Of a DNA stretch of 19,985 nucleotides, positions 1-7,054 are shown piece by piece. The position numbers and the translations under genes were made by a program. The notes below the pieces were generated by a model. The model saw only the letters and a program-made list of their open reading frames with translations, ran no database searches and had not been told where the DNA came from. The first letter of the stretch is position 1. Each line of letters begins with the position of its first letter. Source of the DNA: an uncultured Clostridia bacterium (lineage in GTDB: Bacteria; Bacillota; Clostridia; Oscillospirales; Acutalibacteraceae); the NCBI GenBank assembly GCA_945988915.1, contig CAMFTS010000013.1, forward strand, positions 1 to 19,985. The letters are read 5' to 3'.

Positions 1-1015
1 AGTTGATACAATGGTTCTCAGCATTTCCGAAGATAATATTGTAACTGCTTGTAATAATTTTGACGGCCTTCTTACCATTAAAGCAACAGCAATCGTACTT
101 GCAATGGGCTGTCGTGAAAGACCGAGAGGCGCTCTTTCAATCGCAGGTTGCCGTACTTCAGGAATTATGACTGCGGGTACTGCACAGAAATATGTAAATA
201 TTGACGGCTATATGCCGGGTAAAACAGTTGTAATTCTCGGCTCAGGCGACATCGGTCTTATCATGGCAAGAAGAATGACTCTTGAAGGCGCAAAGGTTAA
301 AGCCGTTTGCGAATTGATGCCGTATTCAGGCGGACTTACAAGAAATATTGTTCAGTGCCTTGAGGACTTTGATATTCCGCTTCGTCTTTCCTGCACTGTT
401 GTTAAGACTCACGGCAAGGACAGACTTGAGGGAGTAACCGTTGCTAATGTTGACGAGCATCTCAAGCCGATTCCGGGTACAGAGGAATATATCCCTTGTG
501 ATACTCTTATGCTTTCGGTAGGTCTTATTCCTGAAAACGAGCTTTCAAAGAATGCAGGCATTGAGCTTGATAAAATCACAAACGGTCCCTGTGTTGACGA
601 ATACAGAGAAACATTACATAAAGGTGTATTTGCTTGCGGAAATGTTTTGCAGGTGCACGACCTTGTTGACTATGTTACCGAGGAAAGTCAGATAGCAGGC
701 GAGGGTGCCGCAAAATTCATTAAGGGCGAAAAGAAGACAGGCGAATATTTAGCCACCGAGGGTACAAACGGCGTTAGATATATCGTTCCGCAGAGAATAA
801 ATAAAGAAACAGATAAAGATGTTAAGCTTTATTTCCGTGTAGGCAGAGTATTTAAAAATGTTAAGCTTGTTGTAAAATGCGGCGATGAAATAATTATGTC
901 AAGAAACAAAAAGAAGATGACTCCGGGTGAAATGGAAAACATTCTTCTTAAACTCGACACAATCAAGGCTTTGCCGAAAGACAGCACACTTACAGTAACT
1001 ATTGAGGAGGCGTAA
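1..1015 (+). CDS. FAD/NAD(P)-dependent oxidoreductase, 5' end cut by window
   Basis: The reading frame is open from base 2 through the window edge to the TAA at 1013-1015. The ATG at 11 has no ribosome binding site in view, so the true start almost certainly lies upstream. Seen: an ATxIVLAxG stretch typical of flavoprotein disulfide-reductase folds, followed by a central Rossmann motif GSGDIG (about residues 77-82 counted from the ATG at 11) for NAD(P)H. Near residue 170 comes a second 'SVGLIPEN' stretch, and a 'GVFACGNV' segment that normally contacts FAD. The last ~90 residues are a separate tail. The gene is followed after 3 nt by a DUF1667 gene. In Clostridia this pair often sits next to a GlpA-like glycerol-3-phosphate dehydrogenase, so a role in glycerol-3-phosphate oxidation is a fair inference. 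The upstream neighbours that would decide this are outside the window. Family call firm, substrate unknown. Confidence 0.85.
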   Translation, partial: VDTMVLSISEDNIVTACNNFDGLLTIKATAIVLAMGCRERPRGALSIAGCRTSGIMTAGTAQKYVNIDGYMPGKTVVILGSGDIGLIMARRMTLEGAKVKAVCELMPYSGGLTRNIVQCLEDFDIPLRLSCTVVKTHGKDRLEGVTVANVDEHLKPIPGTEEYIPCDTLMLSVGLIPENELSKNAGIELDKITNGPCVDEYRETLHKGVFACGNVLQVHDLVDYVTEESQIAGEGAAKFIKGEKKTGEYLATEGTNGVRYIVPQRINKETDKDVKLYFRVGRVFKNVKLVVKCGDEIIMSRNKKKMTPGEMENILLKLDTIKALPKDSTLTVTIEEA

Positions 1016-1018
1016 ATT

Positions 1019-1381
1019 ATGACAACAAAAGAAATGGTTTGCGTATCTTGCCCGATAGGCTGCGCTATTACAGTAGAACTTGACGACAACAATGAGGTCG
1101 TTTCGGTAAAAGGCAATACTTGTCCGAGAGGTGACAAGTACGCAAGACAGGAGTGCACACATCCCGAAAGAATGTTAACTTCAACTGTAAAGGTTGAGGG
1201 CGGCAGTCTTCCTGTTGTTCCGGTTAAATCCGCATCACCTATTCCTAAGGAAATGCTTTTCGATGCAATGAAAGAGGTAAATAAAGTAACTCTTAAAGCA
1301 CCGGTTGAAATCGGGGATATAGTAATTGAGAATATTCTCGGCACAGGAGTAAATATTATAGCAACAAACGATGTTGTATAA
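1019..1381 (+). CDS. DUF1667 family protein, probable iron-sulfur partner of the oxidoreductase
   Basis: A 120-residue protein starting 3 nt after the oxidoreductase stop, with ribosome binding site GAGGAGG at 1004-1010. The N-terminus carries Cys8-x2-Cys11-x3-Cys15 and then Cys35 in a G-N-T-C-P-R-G context, plus Cys46. This spacing and the CPRG turn resemble the [4Fe-4S] site at the N-terminus of molybdopterin oxidoreductases (inference from motif). The rest is a small basic/hydrophobic domain with a conserved-looking 'PVKSASPIPKE' stretch. Members of this family are regularly found directly after FAD-dependent oxidoreductases of the glycerol-3-phosphate dehydrogenase type, so it probably acts as an electron-transfer subunit of the preceding enzyme. 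Family assignment is firm; cofactor and role are inferred. It is the last gene of its operon, since an intrinsic terminator follows. Confidence 0.82.
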   Translation: MTTKEMVCVSCPIGCAITVELDDNNEVVSVKGNTCPRGDKYARQECTHPERMLTSTVKVEGGSLPVVPVKSASPIPKEMLFDAMKEVNKVTLKAPVEIGDIVIENILGTGVNIIATNDVV

Positions 1382-1395
1382 TAAAAATGTATTTT

Positions 1396-1427
1396 GAGAT
1401 GCAGACTTAAACTGCATCTCTTTTTTT
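1396..1427 (+). terminator. Rho-independent terminator after the DUF1667 gene
   Basis: A perfect 9-bp stem (GAGATGCAG at 1396-1404 pairing with CTGCATCTC at 1412-1420) encloses a 7-nt loop and is followed directly by seven T residues. It closes the oxidoreductase operon. Confidence 0.92.
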
Positions 1428-1428
1428 A

Positions 1429-1457
1429 TTGATTTTATAATTCATATATCATATAAT
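1429..1457 (+). promoter_or_regulatory. Sigma-A type promoter for the metallophosphoesterase
   Basis: TTGATT at 1429-1434, a 17-bp spacer, and a perfect TATAAT at 1452-1457 lie between the preceding terminator and the gene starting at 1490. Prediction by motif and spacing only. Confidence 0.6.
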
Positions 1458-1489
1458 TAAATCAAAGCAGAAAAAGAGGGTGAGAAAGA

Positions 1490-2464
1490 ATGAAAATTTC
1501 AGATATGCTTTACAGCCGAATGGAAAAAAGTCTTAATAATTTAATAAAATACAAAAGGGTTTTAGTACCGAATAAAGAAACGCCTGTTGAAGCCGACAAG
1601 AATGCCAATATGAATTTAATAATATGGGGAGATCCGCAGATTTCATTTATTTCTCCTCTGCGTTCCGCAAGAGTATATTCAGCTTGCAGGGATGTTGAAA
1701 ACTCAAATTCTGAATTTGACGCTTTGGTAATGCTCGGCGATATTACCGAATACGGTGCAAAATGCGAATACGCGTTTACCAAAAAGCTTTTAAGCGGTAT
1801 TGAGAACAAATTCAGCAATATTTTTGCAGTTACCGGCAATCACGACATAAGATTACGCAACTATAAAAAACAAACCGCCCGTTTCAATTCATTCCTGAAT
1901 TCTTTTGAAAACGGAAAGGCAAGTAAAAACGGAAAATATTATTTCTCAACCTATGTCAACGGCTACAAATTTATAATGATGGGCGCCGACAGAACGGCAT
2001 TTGAAGCTTCATATATAAGTGATGAACAGCTTGAGTGGCTTGACAAAGAACTTAAAGCAGAGCAGAACAGCGGAAAACCTGTATTCATTTTTAATCACCA
2101 GCCTTTAAAAAATACTAACGGTCTGCCTGTAACATTTCTCGGTAAGGGAAAATGGCGCGGTACTGTCGGCAGGGAATCCGATAAGCTCAGAGAAATATTC
2201 GAGAAATACGGAAATGTTTTATTTTTTACAGGTCATCTTCACTATTGCACAAGTCAATATACATATGAAGACTGCGTGAGATTCAAAGCAATATCCGTTC
2301 CGACCGTCGGCGTAATAAATCACGGTGAGTTCGGCAAATTCACACAAGGGTATGTTGTATCGGTATATGATGATAAAATCATTGCGCGCGCCCGTGTTTT
2401 CGGCGAAGGTAAATATGTTGAGAGTTCTGTTCCGAATTCGGAATTTCAGATAGATCTAAAATAA
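1490..2464 (+). CDS. calcineurin-like metallophosphoesterase, soluble
   Basis: A 324-residue protein with ribosome binding site AGAGGGTGAG (1477-1485) before the ATG. The metal-binding motifs of the calcineurin-type phosphoesterase fold occur in order: G-D-P-Q (47-50), G-D-I-T-E (83-87), G-N-H-D (116-119), N-H-Q (202-204) and G-H-L-H (248-251). The first motif is normally D-x-H; here the histidine position is glutamine (D48-P-Q50), as in some family branches. No signal peptide or membrane helix is visible, so it should act in the cytoplasm. It would hydrolyse a phosphate mono- or diester; the substrate cannot be told from sequence, and the cyclic-nucleotide, nucleotide-sugar and protein-phosphate branches all share these motifs. 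It is flanked by its own promoter and by a separate promoter for the next gene, so it is probably monocistronic and not tied to the transporter. Confidence 0.88.
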   Translation: MKISDMLYSRMEKSLNNLIKYKRVLVPNKETPVEADKNANMNLIIWGDPQISFISPLRSARVYSACRDVENSNSEFDALVMLGDITEYGAKCEYAFTKKLLSGIENKFSNIFAVTGNHDIRLRNYKKQTARFNSFLNSFENGKASKNGKYYFSTYVNGYKFIMMGADRTAFEASYISDEQLEWLDKELKAEQNSGKPVFIFNHQPLKNTNGLPVTFLGKGKWRGTVGRESDKLREIFEKYGNVLFFTGHLHYCTSQYTYEDCVRFKAISVPTVGVINHGEFGKFTQGYVVSVYDDKIIARARVFGEGKYVESSVPNSEFQIDLK

Positions 2465-2467
2465 TAA

Positions 2468-2496
2468 TTGTCAAAGCTGTAAAAAAAGTTTATAAT
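2468..2496 (+). promoter_or_regulatory. Sigma-A type promoter for the GPH transporter
   Basis: TTGTCA at 2468-2473, 17-bp spacer, perfect TATAAT at 2491-2496. It begins 4 nt after the metallophosphoesterase stop and leaves about 20 nt of leader before the ribosome binding site AAGGGGA of the transporter gene. Confidence 0.72.
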
Positions 2497-2525
2497 GAGT
2501 TTAATAAAGAAAAAGGGGATTTATT

Positions 2526-4043
2526 ATGGGAAAAGAAAAACAGTCAGCTTCTTTGCAAGCTAAAAAATATGTAGGTAAAAAAGAACTTTGGATGTTTTCT
2601 ATCGGCGGTATGGGTCAAGGTATGATATATGCTATGATGTCAAGCTACATAAGTGACTATTATGTCAATGTTTTGCATCTTCCGCTTATGTTTGTTCTTT
2701 TACTTATGTTACTTGCAAGAGTATGGGATGCTATTAACGATCCGCTTATGGGAATAGTCGCAGACAGGAATATAACAAAATGGGGAAAGTTTAAGCCCTA
2801 CATTATATTTGCGGCACTGCCAATAGCTGTTTTAACCGTACTTATGTATTTAAGTCCGAACCTCGGGCAGAAATCATTGATGATTTATTCTGCAATAGTA
2901 TATGTGCTTTGGGGTATGATGTACACAATGGCTGATGTTCCGTTCTGGAGCCTTCCGAATGTGCTTACTCCGAATTCTGACGAAAGAAGCTCTATCGTTT
3001 CTTTCAGTAAGATATGGAACAGCATCGGCTCTGCTTTACCTGAAATATTCTTCTTTGCGGCAGGATTTTTGCTTCCTCTTTTTATAAGCACCGCCGATCC
3101 TGAAGAATACAACAAAAAGCAGTATCTGATTATTGCCTGCTCGGTTGTTGCTATCGGAATAATAATGTATGTAAATTCTTATTTCCACATTAAAGAAAGA
3201 GCTGTTCCGCCCATCAAGAAAAAAGTGGCGGGAGAGCCTTCACAACTGTCAAGAATTTTTAAATGCAAACCTCTTTTGCTTGTAATTCTTATGGGAGTTC
3301 TGTCTTCCGGCAGATATATGGTTCAGGCAGCCGCAATCCATGTTGCACGCTATGCTTTCTATATCGGACCTGACCTTACGGGAATGTCGCTTGAAGAAAA
3401 AACAAAAGCCATTGCAGCTTCGGTGTCAAGCGTTAAAACGATTTTCCAGATGTGTGCGGTTGTAGGTATGTTCGGTGCAACTCTCCTTATGCCTATGCTT
3501 ATGAAAAAATTTGATTACAAGAAATTACTTATTACTACTTGCCTTGCAGGTTTTGTTGCAAGTGTTTTTACAACCGTTATCGGTTGGTTTACGGCAAATC
3601 TTTATATCTGTATTCCGTTTATTTTGATTTCCTGTGTTCCTCTCGGCGTTATAAATACAATTTCAATCGCAATGATTTATGACTGTCTTGACTATATGGA
3701 ATTAAAAACAGGACACAGAGATAATGCGCTTGGTTCAGCTTGTCAGGGATTTATAAACAAACTCGGCTCAGCACTTTCAACCTGCGGTATCGTTGTAATG
3801 TATATGGTAATCGGCTTTAAACCTGACCAAATGCTTAATGCTACAACCGTTGTTGCTGCAACCGAGCTTACAAGAACACAGAATTTTGCTATGTTCTCAC
3901 TTGTTTCGGTTATACCGGGACTTAGCTTGTTGCTTTGCTCATTGCCGATGTTCTTTTACAAGATTTCGGGCGATTACAAAAAACAGATGCAAAGCGAACT
4001 TGCTGAAAAAAGAGAAGCAGAAGGATTTAAGGTTGAAGAATAA
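2526..4043 (+). CDS. MelB-like glycoside-pentoside-hexuronide (GPH) cation symporter
   Basis: A 505-residue polytopic membrane protein with about 12 hydrophobic helices and ribosome binding site AAGGGG 7 nt before the ATG. The GPH/MelB signature is clear: in helix II, R-V-W-D68-A-I-N-D72-P-L-M-G places two acidic residues four apart, as in the Na+/H+ coupling site of MelB. It is followed by the loop motif A-D-R-N-I-T-K-W-G-K-F-K-P (79-91). A second half follows a central cytoplasmic loop near residues 210-240. The family moves mono- or disaccharides, or uronides, with Na+ or H+. The substrate cannot be read from sequence. The hexuronate operon lies about 13.5 kb away, so a uronide substrate is possible but unproved. 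Transcribed from its own promoter and closed by a terminator. Confidence 0.9.
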   Translation: MGKEKQSASLQAKKYVGKKELWMFSIGGMGQGMIYAMMSSYISDYYVNVLHLPLMFVLLLMLLARVWDAINDPLMGIVADRNITKWGKFKPYIIFAALPIAVLTVLMYLSPNLGQKSLMIYSAIVYVLWGMMYTMADVPFWSLPNVLTPNSDERSSIVSFSKIWNSIGSALPEIFFFAAGFLLPLFISTADPEEYNKKQYLIIACSVVAIGIIMYVNSYFHIKERAVPPIKKKVAGEPSQLSRIFKCKPLLLVILMGVLSSGRYMVQAAAIHVARYAFYIGPDLTGMSLEEKTKAIAASVSSVKTIFQMCAVVGMFGATLLMPMLMKKFDYKKLLITTCLAGFVASVFTTVIGWFTANLYICIPFILISCVPLGVINTISIAMIYDCLDYMELKTGHRDNALGSACQGFINKLGSALSTCGIVVMYMVIGFKPDQMLNATTVVAATELTRTQNFAMFSLVSVIPGLSLLLCSLPMFFYKISGDYKKQMQSELAEKREAEGFKVEE

Positions 4044-4058
4044 AATTAAAAAGCAAAA

Positions 4059-4086
4059 AAATCCCACTATGAAAATAGTGGGATTT
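4059..4086. terminator. Two-way intrinsic terminator between the transporter and the ylbJ operon
   Basis: A 12-bp perfect stem (4059-4070 with 4075-4086) is closed by a GAAA tetraloop. On the plus strand it ends in a T-rich TTTCTTT; on the minus strand the same arm continues into seven Ts. It can therefore end the convergent transcripts of the transporter (plus) and of ylbJ with its small partner gene (minus). From 4087 to 4147 I see nothing else. Confidence 0.9.
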
Positions 4087-4147
4087 CTTTATGCCATTTT
4101 ACCTGTTACTTTGCTTTGTGTCGATAACATATGCTTTCCGTTTAATT

Positions 4148-4366
4148 TTAAAGAGAAAAATCTTCTTCGGAAAAGCTCTGTAATTTGGGGGCTTTTTTCG
4201 GAACGCGTTTCATAATATCATATTTGAATCTTCTGCAACTGTAATCTTTAGCAACAACACCCTTTTTTGGACAAAGCACGGTTTCACCGTCAGGAGCAGG
4301 CTTTCCGACAAGACAGTATGCACAAGCGGGTGAAATATTATCGGTATTATAAACAGTCTTTTTCAT
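4148..4366 (-). CDS. conserved small four-cysteine protein, function unknown
   Basis: A 72-residue protein starting 32 nt after the ylbJ stop on the same strand, so probably cotranscribed with it. It has Cys15-x2-Cys18, Cys32 and Cys44, a spacing that suits one zinc or iron-sulfur site. It also has a strongly basic middle (K-R-V-P-K-K-A-P-K at about 53-61) and an acidic, phenylalanine-containing end. No signal peptide or membrane segment. From memory, very similar short proteins with the same 'SPAC..C' start and 'EEDFSL' end occur in many Oscillospiraceae genomes; I could not check this. The function is unknown. The position beyond ylbJ hints at, but does not show, a sporulation role. Confidence 0.72.
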   Translation of the reverse strand: MKKTVYNTDNISPACAYCLVGKPAPDGETVLCPKKGVVAKDYSCRRFKYDIMKRVPKKAPKLQSFSEEDFSL

Positions 4367-4398
4367 TTTTTCACTTCCGTTATTATTATATAATTATA

Positions 4399-5454
4399 CT
4401 AACATATTTTTTTGTTTGTATCAACCTCGAAAATAAGTGAACAGCACATAATTATCAGTGCAATCGCCGACGGAAGTGAAACGGAATACGCACTTGCGGT
4501 TATGCTCGCATTTGAAGAGAATACTTCAATTTCAAACGGGCATATTTGTAAAATAAAATGGCAAATCAAAGCGGATAACGCCGCGCAGATAAGTCTTGAA
4601 GCATAAAAAAGCCTGAAGCTTATCTCACTCTTTTGAATATAAGAAAAGATTTGACAATGGACGGATAAGCCACCGAACGAAAGAATTGCGGCAAGTGCAG
4701 GAATGGGCAGAACGCCGCAGGACAGTTTTAAACCGCTTGTTACTTCGAGAATTGAACAAAGCGTTATGGCGTATCCTTTATCACCTAAGCTTAAAATACA
4801 TTTAATGATCGCATTAAAAACTATTACCCATGAACATACAGAAAGCATTGCCTTTGAAGCCTCGGACATCGAATGTGAGAATGCCGTAATGGGATTTGTA
4901 ACATTTTCTGCCGATATTTTTTCATCTTTTAAGTCGTAGTTATCGCATAAAACAGTAGTCATCAGTCCTACGCACAACGAAGAAATAACTGTTGATACAA
5001 ACAGAATAATACCTGCTTTTCTGCTTCCTGCAAAAATATCTCCTACTGTGCCGATAATAAAAGCAGGACCGGCATTTATGCAAAACATATTTAATCTCTG
5101 CGCTTCATTTTTGCTTATCTTTTTGCTTTCCAGCAAGTCGCAGGTCATTTTAGCACCGACAGGAAAACCGCCTATCAACGACATTAAAATTACAGATGAG
5201 CATATTCCCGACAGCTTGAATAACTTTTTGGTTATCTTTTCAAAGCAAAATCCGAAAAAGTCCGCCAGTCCCGATTTAATTACAAATTGAGATGCAATCA
5301 TAAACGGAAAAAGTGACGGAATTATTGAACCCATACAGAGCGCAATACCGTCTTTAATTCCCTGCACGCAATCTTTTGATTTTGTGAACAGACAAATAAA
5401 TATCAAAGCTGTAAAAAAGGCTAAAAGTAAATTTTTAATAATATTTCTTCTCAT
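4399..5454 (-). CDS. ylbJ: sporulation integral membrane protein YlbJ
   Basis: A 351-residue membrane protein, ribosome binding site AAAGAGTGAT just before the ATG. It has about eight hydrophobic helices and the features of the nucleoside-recognition ('Gate') domain used by YlbJ and SpoIIIA-region relatives: 'GSIIPSLFPFMI' near residues 42-53, 'GGFPVGAK' at 95-102 and 'INAGPAFIIG' at 126-135. In Bacillus subtilis YlbJ is a sigma-E dependent protein of the mother cell needed for heat-resistant spores; its transport substrate is not established. It is divergent from yqfC-yqfD, two further mother-cell sporulation genes, which supports the call. The related spore-maturation protein SpmA/SpmB family is less likely, because length and motif order fit YlbJ. 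Confidence 0.86.
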   Translation of the reverse strand: MRRNIIKNLLLAFFTALIFICLFTKSKDCVQGIKDGIALCMGSIIPSLFPFMIASQFVIKSGLADFFGFCFEKITKKLFKLSGICSSVILMSLIGGFPVGAKMTCDLLESKKISKNEAQRLNMFCINAGPAFIIGTVGDIFAGSRKAGIILFVSTVISSLCVGLMTTVLCDNYDLKDEKISAENVTNPITAFSHSMSEASKAMLSVCSWVIVFNAIIKCILSLGDKGYAITLCSILEVTSGLKLSCGVLPIPALAAILSFGGLSVHCQIFSYIQKSEISFRLFYASRLICAALSALICHFILQICPFEIEVFSSNASITASAYSVSLPSAIALIIMCCSLIFEVDTNKKIC

Positions 5455-5519
5455 ATCATCACTCTTTCAGTAATCAATCTATATGCGAAAACATATATTT
5501 CTATGAGCGAGGTGAGAGT
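5455..5519. promoter_or_regulatory. Divergent control region between ylbJ and yqfC, possible sigma-E sites
   Basis: Only 65 bp separate the two divergent sporulation genes, so both promoters must lie here or extend into the genes. On the plus strand CATATATT at 5492-5499 differs from the sigma-E -10 consensus CATACANT at one position, but the -35 side (about 5470-5476) is a weak match. No good sigma-A promoter is visible. Ribosome binding sites flank the region on both strands (GAGGTGAG at 5509-5516 for yqfC). Confidence 0.35.
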
Positions 5520-5825
5520 ATGGCTTCCTCAAGGCGTAATAGGAAAACTACAGAAAAGGAATTAAAAAAAGCATTGAGAAACAGGCTCGAAATACCTGAA
5601 ATGCTTGACACAAAGCTGCCGCACATTGAAGCGGACGGCAATAAAGAAATAATAGTTGACGGCTGTAAGGGAATTGTCGAGTATTCACAGTCGCGTATTA
5701 AACTGAACACAGGCACTTTGATTGTCGGATTTACAGGGGACGATATTGAAATTAAAAATTATTCCGATTCACAGACAGTAATTTCGGGAAATATTTTCAG
5801 CATCGATTTTGAAAGTATGGGGTAA
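5520..5825 (+). CDS. yqfC: sporulation protein YqfC (YabP/YqfC family)
   Basis: A 101-residue protein with ribosome binding site GAGGTGAG 3 nt before the ATG. A basic N-terminus (about residues 3-20) leads into a compact beta-rich domain containing 'GCKGIVEY' and 'LNTGTLIVGF' and ending in a short 'GNIFSIDFE' strand. This is the pattern of the YabP/YqfC family, whose members localise around the forespore in the mother cell. It sits directly before yqfD and the phoH-era cluster, as in Bacillus and many Clostridia. In B. subtilis yqfC and yqfD are sigma-E controlled. Length is normal for the family. Exact biochemical role is not known. Confidence 0.88.
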   Translation: MASSRRNRKTTEKELKKALRNRLEIPEMLDTKLPHIEADGNKEIIVDGCKGIVEYSQSRIKLNTGTLIVGFTGDDIEIKNYSDSQTVISGNIFSIDFESMG

Positions 5826-5829
5826 ATTT

Positions 5830-6999
5830 ATGCTTATAATAAGACTAATAAGATTCCTGAAGGGTTATGTCAGCTTTACCGCAAGAGGAGGTTTTATTGA
5901 AAGATTTGTAAACCTTTGCACTAAGAATAAAATACCTTTATGGAATTTGAAAAGAAAAGAGGATTATTTAGAGGCTGATACAACAGTAAAAGGCTATAAA
6001 ACGATTAGGGAGTCTGCTAAACGCTCAGGAGTCAGAGTGAGCATCAGGGAAAAGCACGGACTTCCTTTTTTTGCGCATGCCTACCGAAAACGCGTTGGAA
6101 TTTTAGCCGGAATGGCTTTTGCCTTGCTTCTTGTCGCACTCCTTTCTTCAATGGTTTGGAGCATCAGCGTTTCCGGAAATACCGAATTGACCGAAGAACA
6201 AATACTTGACGCCTTTTATGAAAACGGAGTAAGAGTCGGCGCATTGAAATCAAAAATTGACTGTGAAGAGTCAGCGTACCGAGTGACAAGAAAATTACCT
6301 GAACTTTCATTCGCAAGCGTGAACATAATCGGCTCAAGAGCAGAGATAGTTGTAAATGAAAGAGATGAAAAGCCGGAATTTCCCGACGAGTCGCATCCGT
6401 GCAATATAGTTGCGAGTGAAAATGCAATAGTTTTAAGCGTTGAAGCAAATATAGGACATCCGGAAATAAAAGCAGGTGATGCTGTTATTAAAGGCGATTT
6501 GTTAATTTCAGGTATTACCGAAAATGCAGACGGAAGTTCAAATCTGAAAACTGCGCGCGGCAAAGTATTTGCCAAGGTCGAAAAGGAAATAAACACAAGG
6601 GAACAGAATTTTACTTTCTGCAGACAAAAAAGCGAAAAAGACCGTTATTTACTGTATGTTTTAGGAGTAAAGCTGCCACTCGGATTTTCGGTGGGTAAAA
6701 TCAATAAAACCTCCTGCAGTGAATATTTGACAAACGGTGAAATCACTTTGCCGTTGGGAATAATAAAAGAACACTCTTATTCAGTTTCAGATGAAACAGA
6801 ATTACCCGAGGAATATAAAACTTTGTATTCCGCAAAAAAATATTGCGAGCATTACAGAAATATTTTCTTTGAAAGTGAAGAAATAATTTCGGAGTCTGTT
6901 ACAGAGAATAAAAATGACGGCAGTATATCGTTTTCAGGTAATTATGAAATCAAAAAAGACATAGGCTCGGTAAAAGCAATTTTGGTTGATATTTCATAA
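5830..6999 (+). CDS. yqfD: sporulation protein YqfD
   Basis: The open frame reaches back to an ATG at 5809 inside yqfC. The ATG at 5830 is better: it has GGGG 7 nt upstream, lies 4 nt after the yqfC stop, and gives the usual family start with 'FLKGYV' near residues 9-14. The product is 389 residues. It has an N-terminal soluble region, one membrane helix at about residues 89-111, then a large domain containing the 'VSGNTELTEEQIL' and 'INTREQNF' stretches typical of YqfD. That topology would place the large C-terminal part outside the mother-cell cytoplasm. YqfD is a sigma-E dependent sporulation protein of unknown mechanism that works with YqfC. No terminator is seen between yqfD and phoH, so some readthrough is likely. 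Confidence 0.9.
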   Translation: MLIIRLIRFLKGYVSFTARGGFIERFVNLCTKNKIPLWNLKRKEDYLEADTTVKGYKTIRESAKRSGVRVSIREKHGLPFFAHAYRKRVGILAGMAFALLLVALLSSMVWSISVSGNTELTEEQILDAFYENGVRVGALKSKIDCEESAYRVTRKLPELSFASVNIIGSRAEIVVNERDEKPEFPDESHPCNIVASENAIVLSVEANIGHPEIKAGDAVIKGDLLISGITENADGSSNLKTARGKVFAKVEKEINTREQNFTFCRQKSEKDRYLLYVLGVKLPLGFSVGKINKTSCSEYLTNGEITLPLGIIKEHSYSVSDETELPEEYKTLYSAKKYCEHYRNIFFESEEIISESVTENKNDGSISFSGNYEIKKDIGSVKAILVDIS

Positions 7000-7014
7000 A
7001 AACTATGGTATTAT
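6986..7014 (+). promoter_or_regulatory. Sigma-A type promoter for phoH and the era cluster
   Basis: TTGATA at 6986-6991 inside the end of yqfD, a 17-bp spacer and TATTAT at 7009-7014. This would let the housekeeping cluster be expressed in vegetative cells, apart from the sporulation pair upstream. Motif-based. Confidence 0.55.
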
Positions 7015-7054
7015 ATAGTAAATATACACAGTTTTTGTAAAGGATGGTAAATCG

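Noticed and set aside
829..1344. 171-residue minus-strand ORF across the oxidoreductase end and the DUF1667 gene
   Set aside because: It is antisense to two well-supported genes, has no ribosome binding site in a sensible position, and shows no family motif.
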